From Aquificaceae bacterium (GTDB lineage: Bacteria > Aquificota > Aquificia > Aquificales > Aquificaceae), in NCBI GenBank assembly GCA_015492115.1, contig WGFS01000157.1, positions 1 to 16,859 of the forward strand: DNA of 16,859 bases. Direction: 5' to 3'. The position numbers and the translations under genes were made by a program. Below, piece after piece: positions 7,288 to 13,571 of the stretch. Numbering within the stretch: the stretch's first letter is position 1; the number at the start of each line of letters is the position of its first letter. The notes beneath the pieces are model-generated. The model saw only the letters and a list, made by a program, of their open reading frames with translations. It ran no database searches and was not told where the DNA came from.

Positions 7288-7851
7288 ATGACCACAAAAG
7301 AAAAACTCTGGACTTACGAAGACTATCTGAAGATTGAGGACGATAAAAGATACGAAGTCATAGAGGGAGAGCTTACCATGGCACCTGCGCCTATACCTTA
7401 CCATCAGGCGGTCTCAAGAAACATAGAGTTCTTGATGTGGGACTATGTAAAGAAGAAAAAACTCGGTGTGGTTTACGATGCACCCATAGACGTGGTTCTT
7501 GACCGGCACAACGTTCTACAGCCGGATATAGTTTTCGTATCGAAAGAGAGGAAGAGCATGATCGGTGATAAGGCTATAGAGGGTGCTCCAGACCTCGTGG
7601 TGGAGATAGTCTCTCCCTCAACTCTCGGCAAGGACACGGTGCGCAAAAAAGCAATATACGAAAGGTTTGGTGTTAAGGAGTTCTGGCTCGTCTATCCCGA
7701 TATGAAGTGTGTTGAAGTCCTCACCCTTGATAAAGAAGGCAGATACCAGCTTCATGATGAAGGCTGTCTTGAGGGAGGAAAGGAGTTCGTATCTTCAAAG
7801 ATCATAAAGGGTTTCAGGCTCGGGCTGAGGGAAGTTTTTGAACCCTCCTGA
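7288..7851 (+). CDS. Uma2 family (DUF820) PD-(D/E)XK nuclease-like protein
   Basis: The 187-residue product carries Uma2-family marks: RYEVIEGEL (21-29), PDIVFVSKE around Asp80, PDLVVEIVSPST (101-112) with Glu106, VRKKAIYERFGV with Lys120/Lys121, and EFWLVYPD (131-138). The putative PD-(D/E)XK catalytic set (Asp80, Glu106, Lys) is therefore intact. The role of Uma2 proteins is not established; they are annotated as restriction-endonuclease-like and are often multicopy in cyanobacteria and other bacteria. The gene starts only nine bases after the feoB stop and has no Shine-Dalgarno, so it is probably read from the feo transcript or a leaderless one. Its last 38 bases overlap the convergent lipoate-ligase fusion gene. 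No partner methylase or toxin-antitoxin gene adjoins it, although an orphan adenine methylase lies about 2.5 kb upstream. Confidence 0.88.
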   Translation: MTTKEKLWTYEDYLKIEDDKRYEVIEGELTMAPAPIPYHQAVSRNIEFLMWDYVKKKKLGVVYDAPIDVVLDRHNVLQPDIVFVSKERKSMIGDKAIEGAPDLVVEIVSPSTLGKDTVRKKAIYERFGVKEFWLVYPDMKCVEVLTLDKEGRYQLHDEGCLEGGKEFVSSKIIKGFRLGLREVFEPS

Positions 7852-10018
7852 CGAACTCCTCCAGCTTCTCCGGATTTATACCGCTCAGGGAGATATCGGC
7901 CTCCGGGTGTCCGTAGAGGTTGCAGAGAGTAACTATCTTGGTGTCCGTGTGCTTTCTCAGGAGCCTTATCACGAAGTCCGTTCGGTAGCAGTGAACTCCC
8001 AGCATGAGGGTTAGGTCGTGCCTGCCGTGAAGTATGGAAACGTGAGGGTTGGGCGGGTCTATCTCCTTCGCAGGGTCAAAGTTCTTGTTCTTGGGTCTGT
8101 AGTCGGGAAGGACGTGGACGTTCAGGTTCGGGAAAAGCTCCTTTAGCTTTTTTACCAGCTCTGCCTTCTTTCTCGCCTCCTCGTTCCAGCTCCAGAGCAC
8201 AAGAGGACCCACTATTATGGTGGGTCTCTCAGCCTTCAAGAGCATATCCACCGCCAGCTCAAGGGCCCTCTCGTAATCGGTCTTTTCGCCGTTTATGAAG
8301 CCCACGTTCTTGTCCGTTTCCTTCACTATCGGGAGGCGCGTCCTGTCCTCCTCGGGACCTGAGACCGCCTTGGGTATCTTGTAGTACTCAGGTATGAACT
8401 CCTTTAGGGGCTCTGAGGGTTTTGGTCTCCCCTTCTTTTGCTTTTCGCTGTGTTCCTCCACCTTTTCCTTCAAGGAGAGGAGTTTTTCCGAGTCCTCAAC
8501 GAACAGGTCAAGCTCCACCTGAAACTCTCCATGGTAAGCCTTCTCCTCCTCCTCAACTCCAAGGTCGTAGCAGGTAGTCCCAATTATGTCTATGAGAATG
8601 CCGTTGGCACCCCACTCTTTAGCCTTCCTGAATATCTCGTACCTCTTTTCGTAGAACTCGTAACAGCAGTGCCCTATGTAGGTGTAGCCGTTCTGACCGC
8701 ACCACTGGAGGGTGTCTCTCAGCATCTCAAAGCTGGTTATCGTTATCGGTATCATGCCCCTTTCGTACGCCATGCGGTAGAGGTCTCCAACCGTACACCC
8801 TCCGCACTCTCCGCAGTCGTCGGTGTGCCTGTAATCACACCAGGCGGGCTTTGCACAGTAAGGGAGGAGCATGACCTTCGCCTTCTGTATGTTCTCCTTC
8901 AGACCTCCCCCTATGCTTCCTATTACCTTATTCAGTTCTTTTTTTTTAATCCCCAGTTCCTGAGCCTCAAGCTTCCTGAGCGGGAACATGACCGCCTCCA
9001 CGAAGTCGTCAACCTTGAGGTTAACGCTCTCAAACTCTCTGCCCTCAAAGAAATCCCTTATCCTCTTCTCAACGTCCTGAACGGGAGTGTGCTTGAGATA
9101 CGCCTCAAGGTCGTATATGAGCCTCTTGGGATTTACGAAGAAGTCTCCGTTTATAACTACCTGCTGGAGAAGGTTCCTCTCGGTGTCCACCTTGGCGGAT
9201 ACCCTGAAGGTTCCGCCCGGACACCTGTATATACCGAAGAGAACCTCCGAGCTTTCGGGCGCACGCTTGATGTTATAGATCCACTCCTCGCTCCTGAAGT
9301 AGTCCTTCTTCTCTTCAAGGAGTCTCTTCTCCTCCTCGGTGAGCTCTCCCCACTCTGTTTTTATCCCGAACTCCTCCTCAAAGGCTTCCACGAAAGCCCT
9401 GAAGACCTCCTCCTTCTCTGGAAGCCTTCCAAGCTCCCTCTTGAGCCAGGTTACCCTGTCCTCCGCAGCCTTTATGCCCTTGGAGGTGAGCTTCTCAACG
9501 GGTATCTGGAGGGACTTGAGCATCCTCTCCACGTTGAAGTCCACGAGAACCGTTCCCTGATAGAGGAAGGCGCTACCCTCAAAGACTCCCCCCGTTCCCG
9601 ATATCTTCTTCCCTTCCACCTCTATGTCGTTCCTTGGTCTGAACTCAGCCTTGACCCCGAGCTTGTTGAGGGCTTTTGCGGACGCTTTACATATCTTACG
9701 GGTTATCTCCTCGTAGCTGAGGTCTCCGAAGTCCCTCCTGTCCGCTATGACCTCCCAGCCTATCTGGGTCTCGTCAAAGTATATGGCTCCTCCTCCCGTT
9801 ATTCTCCTTCCCACCTCTATGCCTTCTCTGGAGGTGTACTCCTCCCTCACCTCCTCCTCAACGGACTGGTGGTATCCCACCAGAACGCACTCGGGCTTGA
9901 ACTGGAGGAACCTTATGGTGTTGGGTATCTTACCCTCGGATTTGAGCTCCAGCATAGCCTGGTCAAGAGCCATGTTCTCGTAGTGAGGTCTCTGACCTGT
10001 ATATACAACTCTCCACAT
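7814..10018 (-). CDS. Fusion of lipoate-protein ligase, DUF116 cysteine-rich domain and CODH/ACS epsilon-like domain
   Basis: The 734-residue protein joins three parts. Residues 1-350 are a lipoate-protein ligase: GRRITGGGAIYFD (70-82), RNDIEVEGKKISGTGG with likely catalytic Lys138, and an accessory LplA C-terminal domain (about 250-350, GGTFRVSAKV and INGDFF). It should activate lipoate or octanoate with ATP and attach it to a carrier lysine. Residues 365-515 resemble DUF116, rich in cysteine (Cys388, 394, 402, 405, 408, 440, 451, 452, 483), suggesting a metal or Fe-S site. Residues 575-734 resemble the epsilon subunit of CO dehydrogenase/acetyl-CoA synthase (VGPLVL, LGVHCYRTDF, VTLCNLYGHPEADIS), a DHS-like nucleotide-binding fold. 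That last assignment is from pattern memory and is less certain. The start has a strong ribosome-binding site (GGAGGAAGG). Codons 358-360 are an A9 run between the first two parts. No CODH genes are nearby. Confidence 0.82.
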   Translation of the reverse strand: MWRVVYTGQRPHYENMALDQAMLELKSEGKIPNTIRFLQFKPECVLVGYHQSVEEEVREEYTSREGIEVGRRITGGGAIYFDETQIGWEVIADRRDFGDLSYEEITRKICKASAKALNKLGVKAEFRPRNDIEVEGKKISGTGGVFEGSAFLYQGTVLVDFNVERMLKSLQIPVEKLTSKGIKAAEDRVTWLKRELGRLPEKEEVFRAFVEAFEEEFGIKTEWGELTEEEKRLLEEKKDYFRSEEWIYNIKRAPESSEVLFGIYRCPGGTFRVSAKVDTERNLLQQVVINGDFFVNPKRLIYDLEAYLKHTPVQDVEKRIRDFFEGREFESVNLKVDDFVEAVMFPLRKLEAQELGIKKKELNKVIGSIGGGLKENIQKAKVMLLPYCAKPAWCDYRHTDDCGECGGCTVGDLYRMAYERGMIPITITSFEMLRDTLQWCGQNGYTYIGHCCYEFYEKRYEIFRKAKEWGANGILIDIIGTTCYDLGVEEEEKAYHGEFQVELDLFVEDSEKLLSLKEKVEEHSEKQKKGRPKPSEPLKEFIPEYYKIPKAVSGPEEDRTRLPIVKETDKNVGFINGEKTDYERALELAVDMLLKAERPTIIVGPLVLWSWNEEARKKAELVKKLKELFPNLNVHVLPDYRPKNKNFDPAKEIDPPNPHVSILHGRHDLTLMLGVHCYRTDFVIRLLRKHTDTKIVTLCNLYGHPEADISLSGINPEKLEEFVRRVQKLPSARA
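8939..8947 (-). other. A9 slippery run at the ligase/DUF116 junction
   Basis: On the coding strand nine consecutive A bases encode Lys358-Lys360, followed by GAACTG. This is the longest homopolymer noticed in the window. Gain of one A (or a -1 ribosomal shift) gives AGA ACT GAA TAA, and loss of one A gives AAC TGA. Either slip ends translation within five codons and releases a roughly 360-residue lipoate ligase without DUF116. A AAA AAG within the run is a classic slippery heptamer. Confidence 0.5.
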
Positions 10019-10040
10019 ATATCCTTCCTCCGCAAGTGCA

Positions 10041-10046
10041 ATTATA
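10041..10046 (-). promoter_or_regulatory. -10 element for the lipoate-ligase fusion gene
   Basis: The minus strand reads a perfect TATAAT here, 22 bases upstream of the ATG at 10018. A transcript starting about seven bases later would have a short leader containing the GGAGGAAGG ribosome-binding site. No good -35 hexamer lies 16-18 bp upstream, so this is a moderate call. Confidence 0.45.
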
Positions 10047-10061
10047 CAAGAGTGTAAGGCA

Positions 10062-10067
10062 TATATT
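10062..10067 (+). promoter_or_regulatory. -10-like TATATT before the small lipoprotein gene
   Basis: TATATT ends eight bases before ATG 10076, and no Shine-Dalgarno lies between. If used, transcription would begin at or next to the start codon, giving a leaderless message. The -35 region is poor. It sits back to back with the minus-strand TATAAT in a 57-bp divergent gap. Confidence 0.3.
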
Positions 10068-10075
10068 TAGAAAGC

Positions 10076-10474
10076 ATGCTGACTAAGGTCATCTCCCTTG
10101 GGCTTCTGGTGGGTGTGTTTTCCTGCTCCGCTCTGGTTGAGGAAAGGAAGGTTGATCCCTGCAAAGTTGTGAACGATCCCACCGGCTGGCACGGAACCTT
10201 GAAGGTTAACTGTCCGAATTTGAGCTTTACCCTTCTCTACGACAATTCCCCCGATGGTAGAGACCCTCTGGTTTTAGGTGTCAAGGGTGTAAAGGCGGAG
10301 AGGCTCTCAAAAAATTTGAAAGATCCATACGTGCTGAGAACGGGAGACTACGAGGAGCTGGAGGGCTGGCGCTACGAGGAGGAGTGGAGGGTTGGTGGTT
10401 ACAGACTTACGGGGTACGAGTACTTCGTAAGCGGGGAACTTACTGCTACGAAGAAGAGGAGAGGGCGGTTATAG
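10076..10474 (+). CDS. Small predicted lipoprotein, apparently frameshifted at its 3-prime end
   Basis: I do not recognise the family. The 132-residue frame has a lipoprotein-type signal: Lys4, a hydrophobic core (VISLGLLVGV) and a lipobox-like VFSC with Cys17 as the likely lipidated residue. The mature part has Cys29 and Cys46 and a mixed strand-rich composition with many Trp/Tyr/Gly. The last residues after Gly120 (ELTATKKRRGRL) look unlike the rest. A neighbouring frame continues with protein-like sequence to a stop at 10546-10548, which abuts the RND gene's end. One extra base in GGGG at 10433-10436 would join the two into a 157-residue protein with four Cys after the lipidated one. It may be a real frameshift mutation, an assembly error, or a recoding site. 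Confidence 0.6.
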   Translation: MLTKVISLGLLVGVFSCSALVEERKVDPCKVVNDPTGWHGTLKVNCPNLSFTLLYDNSPDGRDPLVLGVKGVKAERLSKNLKDPYVLRTGDYEELEGWRYEEEWRVGGYRLTGYEYFVSGELTATKKRRGRL

Positions 10475-10548
10475 AACTGTATCTTGGAGATAAGAGGCTA
10501 AAGTTACTCAACCACTATCGGGAGGACACGGACTGCGGGAGCAGTTAG
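10433..10548 (+). pseudogene. Out-of-frame C-terminal continuation of the small lipoprotein
   Basis: Read one frame away from the upstream gene, this stretch encodes GTYCYEEEERAVIELYLG and continues through KRLKLLNHYRED to DTDCGSS and a TAG at 10546-10548. The acidic, alternating pattern and the AGG/GAG/AAG codons resemble genuine coding sequence here, while the annotated frame ends in a basic tail. The stop falls exactly at the end of the convergent RND gene, as expected for tail-to-tail genes in a compact genome. The GGGG run at 10433-10436 is the likely point of change. Confidence 0.5.
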
Positions 10549-13500
10549 CCTCTTTTCAACTTAGCTCCCAACCTTTCAAAGAGCTCGTATACCACAGGTA
10601 TCACGAAGAGACTCAGGGGCAGGGCTGTCGTGAGCCCTCCTATCACCGCTATGGCGAGGGGTTGTCTCAGCTCTGACCCCTCCGTTATTCCCAGGGCTAC
10701 GGGGAGCAGGGCGAACATTATCGTCAGGGTGGTCATGAGTATGGGTCTGAGCCTCTCCTTCCTCGCCTTCATTATCGCCTCTCTGACGCTCTCCCCCTCC
10801 TTCCTGAGCTGAACTATCCTCTCTATGAAGAGGACGGAATCTCTCGCCACGAGACCTATCAGGAGTATCACCCCGAAGTAGGAGGGTATGTTCAGGCTCC
10901 CTCCCGTAAGGTATATGAGTCCGAAGACACCCGAGATAGCCAGAGGGAGGGTCAGCATCACGGTGAAGGGATGAAGGAGGCTCTCAAAGAGGGAAGCGAG
11001 TATCATATAGACCCCGGCTACCGCTATGAGAAGGGCGAGGGAGAGTCCCGCAAAGGCTCTCTGGAACTCCTTCGTCTGACCCGTCGGCTCAAAGGTGTAT
11101 CCCGGAGGTAACGTTCTCTTTAAGAAACCCTCTATCTCCGCCACAGCCTCTCCCAGAGACTTGTTCCTCAGGTTCGCAAAGAGGATGAAGGAGTACTGCC
11201 TGTTGTACCTGTTTATGACGGTGTAGCCGGGTCTGAGCTCGTAGCTGACCACAGAGGTGAGGGGAACGAGCTCTCCGTTCTTCGCTCTCAGGAATACCTT
11301 CTTCAGGTTCTCGTAGGTTCTTAAAAACCTCTCTTCAGCCTTCACGTAGACGTCGTAGCTCTCAGACCCGAGCTCGTAGGTTCCCACCCAGAGCTTCCCG
11401 AAGAGGGCGGTCAGTGTGTTTCCCACGTCCTCAACGTTCAGACCCAGCTCCCTCAGCCTGTCCCTGTCCACCCTTATCCTTATCTCGGGCTGGTTTATCC
11501 TTATGTCCGTGTCCACGTCCGCGTAGCCTCCCCTCTCCTTCAGGAAGGAGACGAGCCTATCCGCCACCCTTCCCAGAACCTCCAGAGACTCCCCCCTCAC
11601 CACGTACTGGATGTCCGTCTGCCTCCCACCCCTTGCACCCACCACGGAGGGAACCTCAACGGAGGCTCTGACGTCCTTTATCTTCCTGAGCTCGTCCCTC
11701 ACCATGTTCATAACCACCCTCTGGTGGGGTCTCTCACTCCTGTCCTTCAGGGTCACGAAGAACATGCCCCCGTTCACGGTAGGGCTTATCAGTCCCTCAC
11801 CCACAGCCATTCCGTACCTCAGAACATAGGGGTTGTTCATAAGGACTCTCTCTATCTCCCTCGCCTTCCTGTTTGTGAACTCAAAGGAAGACCCCAAGGG
11901 GGTCTCAAACCTTATGATGAACCTTCCCTCGTCAACAACTGGGAAGAACTCCTTCTTGGTTACCTTTGCAAGCTGGAGCCCCCCGAGGACTGTCGCGAAG
12001 GAGAGGATCAAGACCACGAGCTTGTGGTTGAGAGACCACCTGAGAGCTACATCAAAGGCACTCTCAAACTTCTCGTAGGCTCTCATAAAGACGTTCTTCT
12101 CCCCCGCCCTAACGAGCCTTGCCGAGAGCATGGGGGTGAAGGAGATAGAGACGAGGAAGGATATAGCTATCGCTGTTATCAGGGTAAAGCTGAAGACGCC
12201 GAAGAAGACCCCAACTGGACCTTTTAAAAAGAGTATGGGGAGGAATATCACTATCAGTGAGGCTGTGGAGGATAGAAGGGCGAAGACCACTATCCTCGTT
12301 CCAACCTCCGCGGATTCCTTTCCTCTCAGTCCCTCCTCGTTCCTCCTGTATATGCTCTCCAAGACAACTATCGCATCGTCTATAACTATCCCAACTGCGA
12401 CCGCGAGGGCTAAAAGGGAGAGGGTGTTGAGGGAGTTCCCCGTAAGGTATAGGACGAAGATAGCTCCGAGGATGGAGATGGGGATAGCAAGTACAGGTAT
12501 GAGGGTGAACCTGACGCTCCCGAGGAAGAGGAAGACGATAAGGGCTGTGAGGAGGCTCCCCACCGCTATCTCGTGGGTTGCGTCAGCGACGCTCCTCTTT
12601 ATGAAGACTGAGGCGTCGTAGTTCACGTCTATGCTCACACCCTTCGGGGCTACCTTCCTTAGCTCCTCTATCTTCCTTATCACCCCCTCCGCGGTCTGGA
12701 CGGTGTTCGTCTTACTCTCCTTGTAAACTATCAGGGCGACAGCGGATTTGAGGTTGAACCTCACCGCGTTCCTTCTCTCGTCGTAGGAGAACTCCGCGTG
12801 TCCCACGTCCTTCAGTCTCACCCCGTCCCTGATCATGAGATTGTTTATCTCCTCCGCATTTTTGAACTTCCCCATTATCCTGAGGACGTACTCCCTGTTC
12901 TTGCTGTAGATCCTCCCCGCCGGGGTCTCCACGTTGTTCCTTCTGAAGACGTCTATGACGTCCATAACCGTGAGACCCCTTGAGTAGAGCCTCTCAGGGT
13001 CAAGCCTTATCCACATGACCCTGTCCCTGAAGCCCCCGAGGTGAACCTCCGCGACGCCCTTTACCCTCTCAAACTCCCTCTTTACAACCTTGTCGGTGAA
13101 GTAGGAAATGATCCCGTAGTCAACGTCCCCGTGGACGAGGACAGCCATTATGGGAGCCATGGAGGTGTTGAGCTTTCTCACCGAAGGGGGTTCCACACCC
13201 TCCGGCATCCTCCTGTAAGCCCTCTGGACCGCGTCCCTAACCTCCTGCGCCGCAACGTCTATGTCCTTGTCAAGGTCAAAGACAACGCTTATCCGTGATA
13301 CCCCCGTGTAGCTCTTCGCTATTATGGAGTCCACACCGCTTATTGAGGCGAGCTCCTCCTCTATCTCCCTCGTGACGACCGTGTCCACCACGTAGGGGTT
13401 AGCCCCCTCGTAAACGGTGGTTACGCTCACAACCGGGAAGTCAACGTCCGGGAATCTGTCAACGGGGATGTTCCTGTAGGCGTAAACTCCAAGGAGGACG

Positions 13501-13556
13501 AAGGTCAGCATGAGCATGAAGGTGGTGACGGGTCTGTTTATGAAAAACCTATACAT
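10545..13556 (-). CDS. RND-type efflux pump inner-membrane subunit (HAE1/AcrB-like)
   Basis: This 1003-residue proton-driven exporter subunit would take substrates from the periplasm or outer membrane leaflet and pass them to an outer-membrane channel. It opens FFINRPVTTFMLMLTFVLLGV, the usual TM1, then a periplasmic porter domain with FPDVDFP (35-41). TM helices follow residue 330. TM4 carries AVAVGIVIDDAIVVLESIYR, whose Asp393-Asp394 are the family proton-relay pair. A second periplasmic half (about 530-830) and a second six-helix bundle follow, with SGVFGLIYLTGGSLNIPS and LIGLVARDSVLFIER. The layout fits the hydrophobe/amphiphile (HAE) group rather than the metal (HME) group, but the substrate cannot be told. 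There is no Shine-Dalgarno; a TATAAT ends seven bases before the start. The gene is divergent from its adaptor, and its stop overlaps the small lipoprotein continuation. Confidence 0.95.
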   Translation of the reverse strand: MYRFFINRPVTTFMLMLTFVLLGVYAYRNIPVDRFPDVDFPVVSVTTVYEGANPYVVDTVVTREIEEELASISGVDSIIAKSYTGVSRISVVFDLDKDIDVAAQEVRDAVQRAYRRMPEGVEPPSVRKLNTSMAPIMAVLVHGDVDYGIISYFTDKVVKREFERVKGVAEVHLGGFRDRVMWIRLDPERLYSRGLTVMDVIDVFRRNNVETPAGRIYSKNREYVLRIMGKFKNAEEINNLMIRDGVRLKDVGHAEFSYDERRNAVRFNLKSAVALIVYKESKTNTVQTAEGVIRKIEELRKVAPKGVSIDVNYDASVFIKRSVADATHEIAVGSLLTALIVFLFLGSVRFTLIPVLAIPISILGAIFVLYLTGNSLNTLSLLALAVAVGIVIDDAIVVLESIYRRNEEGLRGKESAEVGTRIVVFALLSSTASLIVIFLPILFLKGPVGVFFGVFSFTLITAIAISFLVSISFTPMLSARLVRAGEKNVFMRAYEKFESAFDVALRWSLNHKLVVLILSFATVLGGLQLAKVTKKEFFPVVDEGRFIIRFETPLGSSFEFTNRKAREIERVLMNNPYVLRYGMAVGEGLISPTVNGGMFFVTLKDRSERPHQRVVMNMVRDELRKIKDVRASVEVPSVVGARGGRQTDIQYVVRGESLEVLGRVADRLVSFLKERGGYADVDTDIRINQPEIRIRVDRDRLRELGLNVEDVGNTLTALFGKLWVGTYELGSESYDVYVKAEERFLRTYENLKKVFLRAKNGELVPLTSVVSYELRPGYTVINRYNRQYSFILFANLRNKSLGEAVAEIEGFLKRTLPPGYTFEPTGQTKEFQRAFAGLSLALLIAVAGVYMILASLFESLLHPFTVMLTLPLAISGVFGLIYLTGGSLNIPSYFGVILLIGLVARDSVLFIERIVQLRKEGESVREAIMKARKERLRPILMTTLTIMFALLPVALGITEGSELRQPLAIAVIGGLTTALPLSLFVIPVVYELFERLGAKLKRG

Positions 13557-13563
13557 GAGAGGT

Positions 13564-13571
13564 ATTATAAT
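13564..13571. promoter_or_regulatory. Palindromic ATTATAAT serving as possible -10 for both efflux transcripts
   Basis: ATTATAAT is its own reverse complement, so a perfect TATAAT is present on each strand (plus 13566-13571, minus 13564-13569). The pump start codon (A at 13556) and an adaptor ATG (A at 13579) each lie exactly seven bases from the edge of the octamer. Transcription in either direction could thus begin at the start codon. -35 matches are weak on both sides; the minus side has ATGACT at a 19-bp spacing. Confidence 0.45.

Noticed and set aside
8438..10057. A 539-codon plus-strand open frame opposite the lipoate-ligase fusion
   Set aside because: It is antisense to a gene with clear domains. 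Its Leu/Pro/Ser-rich translation has no motif, and such shadows arise because the purine-rich sense codons rarely make stops on the other strand.
11724..12227. Plus-strand frames within the RND pump region (also 12130-12621 and 11414-11671)
   Set aside because: All lie opposite the confidently identified pump gene and look like low-complexity shadows.
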